64,000 nt of DNA from the NCBI GenBank assembly GCA_002428485.1, contig DIWM01000036.1, positions 6,441 to 70,440 of the forward strand, given 5' to 3'. The notes below the pieces were generated by a model. It did no database searches. It had not been told where the DNA came from and was given only the letters and a program-made list of their open reading frames with translations. Both the position numbers and the translations under genes were made by a program. This document shows, in pieces, positions 25,568-36,255 of this stretch. Position 1 is the first letter of the stretch. Every line of letters starts with the position of its first letter. This stretch comes from Deltaproteobacteria bacterium UBA6106 (GTDB lineage: Bacteria > Desulfobacterota > Syntrophorhabdia > Syntrophorhabdales > Syntrophorhabdaceae).

Positions 25568-27271
25568 ATGCTTTCGCACGATGTACTCATTGTTGGTGGA
25601 GGTCTTGCCGGACTCAGGGCTGCCGTCGGTTTGTGCGATAAATATGATGTGGGGCTTATCTCAAAGGTCTACCCCATACGGTCCCATTCTATCGCCGCAC
25701 AGGGGGGGATAAACGCGGCGCTCGCAAACAATCCGAACGCGAAAGATGATACCTGGGAAAAACACGCCTTTGATACGGTCAAGGGCAGCGATTACCTTGC
25801 AGACCAGGACGCAGCCGAGCTTATGTGCCAGGAGGCCATCAAGATCGTCTATGAGATGGAACACTGGGGATGTCCCTTCAGCCGGTTTCCTGACGGCACT
25901 ATTGCCCAGAGGCCATTCGGCGGGGCCGGCTATCCGAGGACGTGCTACTCAACAGACCTGACAGGACATGTTCTGCTCAACACGCTCTATGAAAGGACTG
26001 TCTTCAAGGGGGTGAAGGTCTACCCCGAGTGGTTCGTCATTGCCCTTGTAAACGATGGAGGCCAGTGTCACGGCGTTATAGCCTTTGACCTGCAAAAGGG
26101 CGAAATAATTCCCGTACGCGCAAAGGCAACGCTGTTCGCCACAGGCGGGTATGGCAGGGTCTACTTCTATTCCACAAATGCCCTCATCAATACGGGGAGC
26201 GGCATCGGGATCGCCTATAAGGCCGGCGTCCCCATTAAGGATATGGAATTCGTCCAGTTCCACCCCACCGGGCTGATCGGCACAAACATCCTCATGACAG
26301 AGGCGTGCCGCGGCGAAGGCGGGTACCTGACGAACAAGGACGGCGAGCGGTTCATGAAGCGCTATGTCCCGAACGCCATGGAGCTTGCGCCGCGGGATAT
26401 CGTATCGAGGAGCATCCAGACAGAGATAGATGAGGGAAGGGGCCTCGAACACCCGCTGGGCAAATATATCAACCTTGATCTCCGCCACCTTGGCGCAGAA
26501 AAGATACTGGCAAAACTGCCGGGCATCCGGCATATATGCCTTGACTTTATCGGGATCGACCCCATACTCGAACCGATCCCCATCATGCCCTGCCAGCACT
26601 ATTCAATGGGCGGCATAGACACGAACGAGAAATGTGCAACCGACGTAAAAGGCTTTTACGCTGCCGGGGAATGCGCCTGTGTAAGCGTGCACGGCGCCAA
26701 CAGGCTTGGCGGCAACTCCCTCCTCGAAACGATCGTCTTCGGAAAACTGGCATCTCTTGCCGTCGATGAATATCTCCAAAACGGCGGGGCAAAGCAAGAC
26801 GAAAGGCTCCTCATAAGTAAAAAAGAAGAGATGGAAAAAAAGATACACACATTGGTCCATGAAGGGAATGAAAAACCATACACGATCCTTACAGACCTGA
26901 GAAAGACGATGAGCAGCCTTGTCGGCATATTCAGAAAAAAGGAAGAGCTGGGCCAGGCGTTGAAAAATATCGGAGAGATAAAGGAACGTTACAAGCATGT
27001 CCATGTTTCATCTCCAAAGCTCCATATGAACTATGAACTTTTAAATGCCATCGAACTCGAATACATGCTCGAAGTAGCCCATATAATTGCACTGGGGGCA
27101 TACCTCAGGGAAGAGAGCCGGGGCGCCCATTTCAGGAGGGACTTCAGCACAAGGAACGATGCCGACTGGCTCAAACATACTATTGCGAAGATGGGCCCTG
27201 ACGGCGAGCCCGCCATCTCCTCCAAAAAGGTTATAATAACAAAATACCAGCCTATGGAGAGGAAATATTGA
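25568..27271 (+). CDS. sdhA: Succinate dehydrogenase/fumarate reductase flavoprotein subunit
   Basis: 567 residues. The FAD motif HDVLIVGGGLAGLRAA is at the N-terminus, followed by RSHSIAAQGGINAAL (covalent-FAD histidine region), QFHPTGL and the catalytic-arginine region near CYSTDLTGH and GGIDTNEKC. It interconverts succinate and fumarate; the direction cannot be read from sequence. ATG 25568 is chosen because the FAD motif begins within ten residues; the frame is open upstream only through sdhC. Its last bases overlap the sdhB start. In a syntroph it would either oxidise succinate against the quinone pool or reduce fumarate. Confidence 0.93.
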   Translation: MLSHDVLIVGGGLAGLRAAVGLCDKYDVGLISKVYPIRSHSIAAQGGINAALANNPNAKDDTWEKHAFDTVKGSDYLADQDAAELMCQEAIKIVYEMEHWGCPFSRFPDGTIAQRPFGGAGYPRTCYSTDLTGHVLLNTLYERTVFKGVKVYPEWFVIALVNDGGQCHGVIAFDLQKGEIIPVRAKATLFATGGYGRVYFYSTNALINTGSGIGIAYKAGVPIKDMEFVQFHPTGLIGTNILMTEACRGEGGYLTNKDGERFMKRYVPNAMELAPRDIVSRSIQTEIDEGRGLEHPLGKYINLDLRHLGAEKILAKLPGIRHICLDFIGIDPILEPIPIMPCQHYSMGGIDTNEKCATDVKGFYAAGECACVSVHGANRLGGNSLLETIVFGKLASLAVDEYLQNGGAKQDERLLISKKEEMEKKIHTLVHEGNEKPYTILTDLRKTMSSLVGIFRKKEELGQALKNIGEIKERYKHVHVSSPKLHMNYELLNAIELEYMLEVAHIIALGAYLREESRGAHFRRDFSTRNDADWLKHTIAKMGPDGEPAISSKKVIITKYQPMERKY

Positions 27272-28002
27272 TAACCGAGAATTATTATACCTTCAAGATC
27301 CTGCGGTACGACGCGAAAGAACCGGACGTTGCTCCTAATTTTACGTCCTACCGTATTAAGGTCGTATCTGGCCTGACGGTCCTCATGGCGCTTCTTCGCA
27401 TCCAGGAGGAGATAGATGGAACGCTTTCCTTTCGCTCATCCTGCAGGTCTGCAGTGTGCGGTTCCTGCGCAATGGTAATCAACGGTAAGATAGACCTCGC
27501 GTGCAGGACACAGGTTGCAACGTTTGGATCAAACACAATCGTCCTTGAGCCTCTCCCAAACTTCGAGATCATAAAAGACCTTGTTGTGGACATGACGCCC
27601 TTCTGGAATATGTATGAGAAGATAAGGCCATATCTGATACGGACAAGCCCTGACCCTGACAAGGAGATCCAGCAGAGCGAAGAAGAGAGAAGCCGCATCG
27701 ATCAGGTTGTGAACTGCATCCTCTGCGCATGCTGTTACGGGGCCTGCCCTGTCCTCGCAAGGGACCCTGAATATGCAGGGCCTGCCGCCATAGCAAAGCT
27801 CGAGCGCTTTGTATTGGATTCAAGGGACGAAAGGCCGGCAAGCGCCCTTGACGAAGTCAATGACGAGAAAGGCGTCTGGGGCTGCGACACGATATTGCGG
27901 TGCATCGATGCTTGCCCAAAAGATGTACGCCCTACAGACTCTGTCGTAAGCTTGAGAAAAAAACTCATCAAGCACAAGCTCTTCGGAAAGGGGATAAAAT
28001 GA
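27268..28002 (+). CDS. sdhB: Succinate dehydrogenase/fumarate reductase iron-sulfur subunit
   Basis: 244 residues. [2Fe-2S] ligands are CRSAVCGSC plus DLAC; the C-terminal ferredoxin part has CILCACCYGACP and CIDACPKD for the [4Fe-4S] and [3Fe-4S] centres. TTG 27268 overlaps the sdhA stop and is preceded by GGAGAGGAAA. The stop overlaps the ATG of the Rieske gene (ATGA), so translation is coupled straight into the Rieske-cytochrome b genes, which is unusual for an sdh operon. Confidence 0.93.
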   Translation: MITENYYTFKILRYDAKEPDVAPNFTSYRIKVVSGLTVLMALLRIQEEIDGTLSFRSSCRSAVCGSCAMVINGKIDLACRTQVATFGSNTIVLEPLPNFEIIKDLVVDMTPFWNMYEKIRPYLIRTSPDPDKEIQQSEEERSRIDQVVNCILCACCYGACPVLARDPEYAGPAAIAKLERFVLDSRDERPASALDEVNDEKGVWGCDTILRCIDACPKDVRPTDSVVSLRKKLIKHKLFGKGIK

Positions 28003-28469
28003 AGATAAACTATTCCCTTGTAACGAGAAGGACCTTCCTCAATACCCTCTTTGGCGGATGGCTCGCTGCCTTTTGCGGCGGGACCTTCTACGCGCTCCTG
28101 AAGTTTGCCTTTCCTACGCTCGGCAAGGAACCTGATTTCGTCGTCCTCAAGACAGCCGATTTCATGGACATACCGCCCAACTCCGTCAAACCCTTCGCAT
28201 GGGGAGGACAGCTCGGTCTCTTTTACAAAAAGCAGAGCGGCTCAACATACGCCCTGAAGGGTGTGTGCACACACATGGAATGCAATGTGACCTACAAACC
28301 GGAAGATAAAAAGTTCTACTGCGCATGCCATCAGGGCTGGTTCGATGAAGACGGCAAGAATATCGCGGGGCCGCCGCCGAAACCGCTCGAGTTTTTTGAT
28401 GTCACCACAGAGGGCGAGAAGCTGATCGTTGCAAAAAAGGGGATTAAGGTTGAGCTGCCAAAGGCTTAG
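27999..28469 (+). CDS. Rieske [2Fe-2S] protein of a quinol-oxidising b-type complex
   Basis: 156 residues. An N-terminal RR-containing anchor (TRRTFLNTLFGGWLAAF) leads into one membrane helix and looks like a Tat-type signal anchor. The Rieske cluster motifs are CTHMEC (C and H ligands) and CACHQGWFD (C and H ligands); PPPKPLEFFDV is the usual proline loop. It would take electrons from quinol at the Qo site of the cytochrome b encoded next, whose start lies inside the end of this gene. It is coupled to sdhB by a four-base overlap. No c-type cytochrome acceptor is encoded nearby. Confidence 0.9.
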   Translation: MKINYSLVTRRTFLNTLFGGWLAAFCGGTFYALLKFAFPTLGKEPDFVVLKTADFMDIPPNSVKPFAWGGQLGLFYKKQSGSTYALKGVCTHMECNVTYKPEDKKFYCACHQGWFDEDGKNIAGPPPKPLEFFDVTTEGEKLIVAKKGIKVELPKA

Positions 28470-29514
28470 GAACTGGATCGAAGAGAGATACGACGTGGAG
28501 GGGATGAAGGGGCTTGCCAAACAAAAGCTCGTCCCCGTCCACCAGTATGAGATCTGGTATTACACAGGCGGTATTGCCATGTTCCTCTTCATCCTGCAGT
28601 TCATCACCGGCATGGTCCTCTCCTTCTACTATATCCCCTACTTCGAGCATGCCAACAAGAGCGTCATCGAGATCGTCACCAAGCTGAACATGGGGTGGTT
28701 CTTCCGCTCCCTCCACCACTGGGGCGCACAGCTCGCCATCACAGCCCTCTTCATCCACGTGTTCAGCACACTCCTCCTCAAGTCCTACAGGAAGCCAAGG
28801 GAGCTCCTCTGGATATCGGGGTTTATACTGCTCGGGATATCGATCTTCTTTGGTCTGAGCGGATACCTTCTTCTCTGGGATGAACGTGCTTTCGCCGCGG
28901 TCCGCGTGGCAACCGGAGGTGCAGGCAACCTCCCCGTCATAGGCGGATTCATCAAGGCCTTCCTTCGTGGCGGCATCGATGTCACAGGCGAGACACTGAC
29001 GCGCTTTTACGCCTTCCACGTATCGGTCCTGCCTCTTATCACGCTCTTTCTGATCGGCATGCACATACTCCTCGTCCAGTATCACGGGATGAGCGTCCCT
29101 ATGTCCCTGGAGAAGAAGCCTCTGAAACAGATACCCTTCTTCCCAAACCTTTTTTACAAAGACCTCATCATCTGGCTCCTGGTGCTGGGCGTTGTGGTAT
29201 CGCTGGCGACCCTGCTGCCGCCGGAGATCGGGAAGAAGGCCGATCCGCTTGCGCCGGCGCCGGAGAATATAAAACCGGAATGGTATTTCCTCTTTCTCTT
29301 CCAGACACTGAAACTCTTCCCCGGCGATATCCTCGGATTAAACGGCGAGACCATAGCGATCATCCTCATATCCTGCGGGATACTCTTCTTCTTCCTCATC
29401 CCCTTCTTTGACAGGAAATCAAGCAGGGGCGAGAAGAGCATCCTCTTCACATGGATAGGCGTGCTCTATACGCTCTATTTTATCATCATGACCGTTATCG
29501 GCTACCTGACTTAG
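28450..29514 (+). CDS. Cytochrome b (b6-type heme spacing, fused with the subunit-IV-like half)
   Basis: 354 residues with about eight membrane helices. Heme ligands: SLHHWGAQLAITALFIHV (13 residues between the paired histidines) and AFHVSVLPLITLFLIGMH (14 between). The 13/14 spacing is that of cytochrome b6, not mitochondrial-type cytochrome b (13/13). KPEWYFLFLFQTL carries the Qo-site PEWY motif. TTG 28450 is preferred, with AAAAGGGG upstream; TTG 28429 would add seven residues. It overlaps the Rieske gene by 20 bases. It should pass electrons from quinol across the membrane. Confidence 0.9.
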   Translation: MSCQRLRNWIEERYDVEGMKGLAKQKLVPVHQYEIWYYTGGIAMFLFILQFITGMVLSFYYIPYFEHANKSVIEIVTKLNMGWFFRSLHHWGAQLAITALFIHVFSTLLLKSYRKPRELLWISGFILLGISIFFGLSGYLLLWDERAFAAVRVATGGAGNLPVIGGFIKAFLRGGIDVTGETLTRFYAFHVSVLPLITLFLIGMHILLVQYHGMSVPMSLEKKPLKQIPFFPNLFYKDLIIWLLVLGVVVSLATLLPPEIGKKADPLAPAPENIKPEWYFLFLFQTLKLFPGDILGLNGETIAIILISCGILFFFLIPFFDRKSSRGEKSILFTWIGVLYTLYFIIMTVIGYLT

Positions 29515-29522
29515 GGGGACCA

Positions 29523-29774
29523 ATGATAAGAAAAATCTTATTTGCCTGCGCTTTTATACTCATCAATGCTGCAACGCTCTGGGCACAGCAGGAAACGATC
29601 GAGGTCTTCCCTTCAGCGCCTTATGACAGGCATATCATCTTTCAGTCTCTTGCCTTATTCTGGGTCGCCATTATCGGCCTTATTATCATCATCAGGATGA
29701 AACTGAAGGAAATAGAGCGAATTCAAAAAATGGGGATAGACCGGGAAGAGAAAAATATTCCTCTCCTTGACTAA
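29523..29774 (+). CDS. Small membrane protein of the Rieske-cytochrome b operon
   Basis: 83 residues. A signal-like first helix (RKILFACAFILINAATLWA) is followed by QQETIEVFPSAPYDRHIIFQ and a second helix (LALFWVAIIGLIIIIRMKL), then a charged tail. It has no heme motif and no cysteine beyond the signal region. GGGGGA lies seven bases upstream of ATG 29523, and it starts nine bases after cytochrome b. Its position suggests an accessory subunit of the complex; I do not recognise the family. Confidence 0.75.
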   Translation: MIRKILFACAFILINAATLWAQQETIEVFPSAPYDRHIIFQSLALFWVAIIGLIIIIRMKLKEIERIQKMGIDREEKNIPLLD

Positions 29775-29804
29775 ACCGTTCCAAACTATTATGATTTCAC
29801 CACT

Positions 29805-31694
29805 ATGTATCGTTCTATTGTAAGGAATACCCTTTTTTCTTCTTCCGCCATCAACAAAATATGTGTCTTACCGGCAGATGACACCGTCTGCGCCTCGCTT
29901 CTGGAGATTCTCGCGAAGTTTCAGGATATTAAAAAGTTTGCCAGCGAGATCCATACAGAGATCCACGTCATAAAACCTATCCTCAAGCTCCTCGGTCTTT
30001 CCTACGAATCAAAACCGAAGTTCTTCGAGGAACATATCAAGGAGCCCGATGCGGTCCTTTTTTCATCGGAAGAAGAGAGGTTTAAAAGCTCACAGCTCTG
30101 GGGGACCATTGAATATTACGCAAAGGCCCTCGGGATATTGCTTCTTAAAAGATACGGGAGGAACCTGCAGGAGGGCATCACCGGTTTCTTTCTCGAATTC
30201 GAGAACAGGATACCCACATACCAGATCGCATACCTCTTAAAGAAATCGAAAACCCCCTGGGGGATTCTCACAAACGGACGGGAATGGATACTCGTCAAAA
30301 GACCTGTAAACTATGAATTACGGCTCCTGGCGCTGGACCTTGAAACGGCGATGTTTGAAGATGACCGGGATGCCTTGCATCTCTTCAACGCGATCTTCTC
30401 TCTCACGGGCCTCACAAAAACAGTCCCCAATATCCTCGATGAGGATAAGGATTACCTTATTGAGCTTTTGAAAGAAAAAAGGGCCCTCGCCCAGCAATCA
30501 TTACAGGGGGCCAGAAAAAAAGTCGAGGTATACCCGAAGCTGATCGATATCTTCAAGGATCTCTTCGGGGACAGGCAGCTGCAATGCTCAGAGTCATACC
30601 TCCTGGAAAAAAAGGCAGGTCTGCCGCAAAAGGCATATGCACAGCCTGATGCGATCAACGAATACAATATATCAGATATCTCGTCCTTTCTTTTCAATAA
30701 AAAAGAATATCAAACGAATACGAACCTTGAAGGCATTTTTCTTGCTGAAAAAAACGTCTATACCACAAAAGAACAGCTTCTTGCGCTGAAGATACTCGAT
30801 ATGACCCCTAATTTCGGCAACCTGACCAGCGACCTCATCGAAGGTCTCGCCTATTTTGCCTTTGTCCTTCCATACCGTGAAAAAAACACCTTTGTCGCCG
30901 AATGGGAAGATGAGACATTGGTCAAACGGTACATCGTCGATAATGTCCTTTACGGCGTAGAACGTTCACACCTTGCCTTTGATATCCTCCGAACCATGAT
31001 CAGGAGCCGCTTCAACGCAGAGGCAAAACATTTCACATACGGAAACTCTCTTATCGGCATGTCCATTGGAGACATGGCAGCCTATTTTGATACAAAAAAT
31101 CAGATGGGCCTTTTCAATAAAAATCCACAGGACCTCATCAACGACTTTAAAGAGATGTACAGCCTGTACTTCTCCCTTTCGGACAGGATCAAGGAGGATG
31201 TCCAGGTCAGGGAAGAACTTGAGAAAAAACTGAAACGTTACGGCGAAAGGATACGGAGCGCCATGGATATTATTATCTCGACGTATTTCAGCAAGGCCGT
31301 GGACAACAAAAAGATCCAGGATATCCTCTCGAACCTCGACAGTGACGACGTTACCTGGGAAAATCTTACAAAAAAGGATTGGTTCGTTGATGCCAGGTCG
31401 CTTGCACGAAACAACGGCTTTTTCCATTTTGATGTGGAGTTTTCCTTCCTCCTCAACAGCACCTTCGATCTTATCTTTGTCCAGCCCGCCCTGCAATATG
31501 TCTGGGAAGAAAACTTTCCCCTCGCTGAGGCGACAAAGGCATACGTGAAAAGAGGTATGCCCTATCTGAAACAAGGTGGCAAGATGGTGATTATCGCCGA
31601 CAATCCTGACAATAACCTGGTAGGAGAACTTCAACGATCAACACGATACGAAACAGATGTACAAGACGGGATGATCGTCCTGAAGAAAAAATAA
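29805..31694 (+). CDS. Degenerate Eco57I-type (type IIG-like) DNA methyltransferase homologue, probably inactive
   Basis: 629 residues. The N-terminal half resembles the nuclease/helical part of Eco57I-like proteins, including TPWGILTNGREWILVKR (~152). The middle follows the methyltransferase core in order but with broken motifs. Motif I is ILDMTPNFGNLTSDLIE (from ~330) where active enzymes read near LDPACGSGxFL. LYGVERSHLAFDI (~382) and YGNSLIG (~413) fit well. The catalytic NPPY site is FDLIFVQPALQY (554-565). It ends soon after this and has no recognisable target-recognition domain. No restriction partner is adjacent. It may be a DNA- or cofactor-binding protein derived from a methyltransferase. 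Confidence 0.72.
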   Translation: MYRSIVRNTLFSSSAINKICVLPADDTVCASLLEILAKFQDIKKFASEIHTEIHVIKPILKLLGLSYESKPKFFEEHIKEPDAVLFSSEEERFKSSQLWGTIEYYAKALGILLLKRYGRNLQEGITGFFLEFENRIPTYQIAYLLKKSKTPWGILTNGREWILVKRPVNYELRLLALDLETAMFEDDRDALHLFNAIFSLTGLTKTVPNILDEDKDYLIELLKEKRALAQQSLQGARKKVEVYPKLIDIFKDLFGDRQLQCSESYLLEKKAGLPQKAYAQPDAINEYNISDISSFLFNKKEYQTNTNLEGIFLAEKNVYTTKEQLLALKILDMTPNFGNLTSDLIEGLAYFAFVLPYREKNTFVAEWEDETLVKRYIVDNVLYGVERSHLAFDILRTMIRSRFNAEAKHFTYGNSLIGMSIGDMAAYFDTKNQMGLFNKNPQDLINDFKEMYSLYFSLSDRIKEDVQVREELEKKLKRYGERIRSAMDIIISTYFSKAVDNKKIQDILSNLDSDDVTWENLTKKDWFVDARSLARNNGFFHFDVEFSFLLNSTFDLIFVQPALQYVWEENFPLAEATKAYVKRGMPYLKQGGKMVIIADNPDNNLVGELQRSTRYETDVQDGMIVLKKK

Positions 31695-31766
31695 CCTGCC
31701 GTCCAAATAAGAAGTTCCTCTAAAACTGATAAATCCTGATTTTTCTTTTGGATGAGCATCTGGGAT

Positions 31767-31878
31767 AAATCCTAATATCTAAGCACGAAGCACTAAACAA
31801 TATCGAAATATTGAATGCTCCAAACAAGTGCATGCTTTTTACGTTTTGAATTTTGAACATTCGGATTTGTTTAGGATT
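31767..31878. repeat. AT-rich palindromic spacer element
   Basis: An imperfect inverted repeat made of degenerate 7-bp units. The left arm carries AAATCCTAATATC and AGCACTAAACAATATCG; the right arm carries TTTGAATTTTGAACATTCG and TTTGTTTAGGATT. It fills most of the 283-base gap between the pseudo-methyltransferase gene and recO, in which I see no gene. The same family recurs at 45329, 49282 and 51124. Confidence 0.65.
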
Positions 31879-31977
31879 GTCCCTCCTTCGTCAGGATTAA
31901 ACCGTGCGATATTCGGACTTCGGATTTACTATGCACTATTTTTACTGTTCGCTGATAGCTGAAAGCTGGGAAGCGAT

Positions 31978-32762
31978 TTATGCGATAAGCCCTTTCAAGA
32001 TCCTGTATGATTTGAGCTCTACATCAAGATGGAAGGTCATGAAGCCCTCCATAATATCCTGCGCAACCCTCTCAAAGCCATTGTTCAGATATGAAGGCCC
32101 ATTCTCTGTGCATCCCCAGGCGTCCTGAAACCCTGCCGTATTGCCGTTTGTCTGCTGTATGGATACGATGCCTGCTATCACGCCTTCAGCGCAGACCTGG
32201 TGGGGAAGTGACGGTGCGCACTTATGGCAGAGGATGCCGCCCCTTTCCCTGGAAAAGAATATCTTCTCATCTGCCGCCATGGCCTGTCCGCAATAGACAC
32301 AGGTGTGGAAGTTGGGCATGAAGCCGAGGATACCAAGCATCCTGAGCTGATAATGGAGTATATCGTCATAGGTAAATTCAGCGCCCCTGATGCCCTGGAG
32401 TATCTCCGCCAATACATTGAAAAGGTCCTCGTGGCGTTCCCTCTCCTTTGTCAGCCTGTCGACGAACTCCACGAAAAAACCCGCTGTGCAGGCCTTCTTC
32501 AGGCTCGTCTCGATGCCGCTGTTCGTCTCGATAATGTCGGCGTTCTCTATCCTCACCATCCCTCTTCCATATTTCTCAAAGTATTCCACTCTGATGCGGT
32601 TGAAGGGCTCAAGGGTGTTGGCAAATCTCTTCTGGCTTTTATTGGCGCCTTTCGCGATCGCCGCGACCTTCCCCGACGACAGCGTGAACAGTCTGATGAT
32701 TTTGTCCGATTCCCCGTAGGACCTTTTAAAAAGTACTATCGCCTCATCCTTATGCAGCGCCA

Positions 32763-32763
<1 letters not shown>
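31978..32763 (-). CDS. recO: DNA repair protein RecO
   Basis: 261 residues. The OB-fold N-terminus reads DEAIVLFKRSYGESDKIIRLFT, then GKVAAIAKGANKSQKRF, as in RecO; a zinc site is made by CVYCGQ and CHKC (about residues 160-190). RecO loads RecA with RecR in recombinational repair. The start overlaps the lolA stop by one base, so recO ends an ftsK-lolA-recO run on the minus strand. Confidence 0.9.
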
Positions 32764-33475
<712 letters not shown>

Positions 33476-33479
<4 letters not shown>

Positions 33480-35506
33480 TGTCTCTTCAGCACCTCTCTC
33501 GATTTTACTCCATCCGAAGGGCCTACAACTCCTTCGGTCTCCATGCGCTCGATAATCCTTGCAGCCCTGTTGTAGCCGATCCTGAACCTTCTCTGTATCA
33601 TGCTGATGGAGGCCTCACCCCTGGCCATGACGAACTCTACCGCCTCCTGGTATTTTTCATCATCCATCTCTTCCCCTGCATCCTCTTCTTCTTTCTCCTC
33701 CAGTATCTCCTGGTGGTACGTGGGGGTTCCCTGCTGCTTCAAGAACTCAACTATCCGCCGTATCTCGCCTTCGGAGACAAAGGGGCCGTGGAGCCTCTGC
33801 AGCCTCCCGATCCCCGGGCTTAAGAAGAGCAGGTCGCCGAACCCGAGGAGGTTCTCTGCGCCGTTCGTATCGAGGATCGTCCGTGAATCCACCTTTGAAA
33901 AGACCTTGCAGGAGATCCTTGCAGGAAAGTTTGCCTTGATGATGCCCGTCAGGACGTCCACGGAAGGTCTCTGCGTGGCGAGGATCAGGTGGATGCCTGA
34001 TGCCCTCGCCATCTGCGCCAGCCGCGCGATATATTCCTCGACCTCCTTCGGCGAGACCATCATGAGGTCTGCGAGCTCATCGATGACAACAACGATATAG
34101 GGGATCGTTTCAGACTCCTGCTTCACCATCTTCAGGTTATACTTCTCGATGTTCCTCACGCCTTTTTCGGCCATCATGGAGTACCTGCGCTCCATCTCAT
34201 CGGTCATCCACCTGAGCGCCGTCTTCGCGTTCTTCGGGTTCGTCACTACAGGGAGAAGGAGGTGGGGTATACCTTCGTAGAACGACAACTCGAGCATCTT
34301 CAGGTCGATCATGAGAAATCGTACGTTCGTGGGCGTTGCCTTGAAAAGGATGCTGCATATCATGCTGTTGAGGGAGACGCTTTTCCCTGACCCTGTCGCA
34401 CCGGCAACAAGCAGGTGGGGCATCTTTGTAAGTTCCGCAACGTAAGGCTCTCCGGATATCGTCTTGCCGAGGGCAAGCGTAAGATGCGAATGGGCGGAGG
34501 CGAACATATCCGACTCGATGATCTCCCGCAGGTAGACCGTCTGTCTCACCGTATTGGGGATCTCTATGCCGACCACCGACTTCCCGGGTATGGGGGCAAT
34601 GATCCGTATCGATACGGAGCTTAAGGCCATCGCAAGGTCATCTGAAAGGTTGGCGATCCTGCTCACCTTGATGCCGGGCGCAGGTTCAAATTCGTACATG
34701 GTGATCACGGGGCCCGGCCTGACCTCCGTGACCTTTCCGTCAATCCCGTAGTCCTTCAATTTTTTCTCGAGTATGCTTGCATTGGCCTGGATGCTCTCCT
34801 TGTCAACCTTCACCTCTTTCCTCTCGACAGGATCAAGCAATGATGTCGGCGGGAGTTTATATGGCCCTATCTCCTTAAAGAACTCGAAGGTCTCCTGAAC
34901 GGCAGCAGCCTTTTTCTCCGCCTTCGGTTCCTCCTTTTTCTCCTCCGTTACCTTGATCTCCCTCCTGCGCTCGACAACCTTCCTCCGTGCGATCCTCTCT
35001 TCAAGGATAGACAGGAGCGGCGCCTGGATGATCAGGAATATCGAGATGAGGAGAATGATGGCGGATATAAGGATGCTGCCGAAATAATTGAATGCGTACA
35101 TCAGCACCCTTTCGAGGAGAGAGCCGAGAAAGCCGGAGAATTCGACAGGAACACCTCTCAAATGGATCTTGCCGATAACGATCTGGAAAAGAGAAGTAAG
35201 CGCCAGAAAAAGCAGCACCAGCCCTGCCGAGAAGACCAGCATATGCGGAGGCTCTTTCTTCTTCAGGTACAGCAATCCGAAAAACAGGGCGACGGCGGTA
35301 ATGACGTAGCTCATCATCCCGAACACCTGGATCAGAAGGTCGGCGATGTACGAACCTGCCTTGCCGCAGAGGTTCCTCGTTGCCCCCCCGGCAACGGTGT
35401 GAAACGATGGGTCAAGGGGATGATAGGAGACGAGGCTTACAAAGAGAAAGATAAAGACCCCCAGCAGGCCTACCCCGATGATCTCTTTTTTCAGTTCCGT
35501 TGACAT
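33476..35506 (-). CDS. ftsK: DNA translocase FtsK/SpoIIIE
   Basis: 676 residues. Four or five N-terminal membrane helices (IIGVGLLGVFIFLFVSLVSY, MSYVITAVALFFGLLYL and others), a charged linker (VERRREIKVTEEKKEEPK), then the motor with Walker A GATGSGKSVSLN (about residue 370), DLKMLELSFYEGIPHLLLPV, DELADLMM and ILATQRPS. The C-terminal gamma winged-helix domain (FVMARGEASISMIQRRF) reads KOPS-type sites. It segregates chromosome ends at division. The stop is coupled to lolA; plsC lies 32 bases upstream. Confidence 0.95.
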
Positions 35507-35538
35507 GCGGCAAACCTTTCTGCTCTCATCATCACCTA

Positions 35539-36255
35539 TCAGTCATTGCTGCTTTCACCTTTTTGTATGAGCCTCTCTATGCTCGCCCTCACGCTGTTCA
35601 TCAGCTCACCTTTTGCCGAGCGGCCCATTCCCTCCAATGGTATGGGCTCTCCTATATGAATGTATATTACCCCTTTTCCTGCGGGAATGAAACTGCCTTT
35701 TGGCTGGAGCGTGCTTGTGCCCACAATGCCGACGGGCACGATGGGTACCATGGCACGCAGGGCAAGGGAAAAACTTCCCTTTTTAAAGGGCAGCAGGCTT
35801 CCGTCCCTGCTTCTTGTGCCTTCCGGAAAAATAATGATGTTCATTCCGTCCCTTATCTTTCGGGCAGCCTCATCCATAGCCTTGAGCGCCTCTCTCGGGT
35901 TCTCCCTGTCAATGCTTATATGCCCCGCCCTCTTTAACGCCCACCCGAAAAGGGGGATGAGAAAGAGCTGCCTCTTTGCTATCCATCTAAAGGACAGCGG
36001 CAGCGAGAAAAGAAGGCCATATATATCGAGAGCGCTCTGGTGATTGCACATGAAGATGTACGGAGGCGCTGTGATCTTGTCCAGGCCGCTCGTCACGACC
36101 TTGATGCCGCCTATCCTGATGTGGGTAGACGCCCAGAACCTCGCTATCTTGTGGATCGCTTTGCCCCTGCCGTCAAAGGGGGATATGATGAGGGCAATAA
36201 TGCTAAGAAATATGGTGGTAAACAGGAAATTCAGTGAAGAGAGGGCCTTCCTCAT
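35539..36255 (-). CDS. plsC: 1-acyl-sn-glycerol-3-phosphate acyltransferase (PlsC)
   Basis: 238 residues. N-terminal membrane helix (FLFTTIFLSIIALIISPF); the acyltransferase HxxxxD motif is NHQSALD (H72, D77), and FPEGTRSRDG (143-152) is the glycerol-phosphate binding block. It makes phosphatidic acid for membrane lipids. ATG 36255 overlaps the stop of the CooC-like gene (ATGA). Confidence 0.92.
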   Translation of the reverse strand: MRKALSSLNFLFTTIFLSIIALIISPFDGRGKAIHKIARFWASTHIRIGGIKVVTSGLDKITAPPYIFMCNHQSALDIYGLLFSLPLSFRWIAKRQLFLIPLFGWALKRAGHISIDRENPREALKAMDEAARKIRDGMNIIIFPEGTRSRDGSLLPFKKGSFSLALRAMVPIVPVGIVGTSTLQPKGSFIPAGKGVIYIHIGEPIPLEGMGRSAKGELMNSVRASIERLIQKGESSND

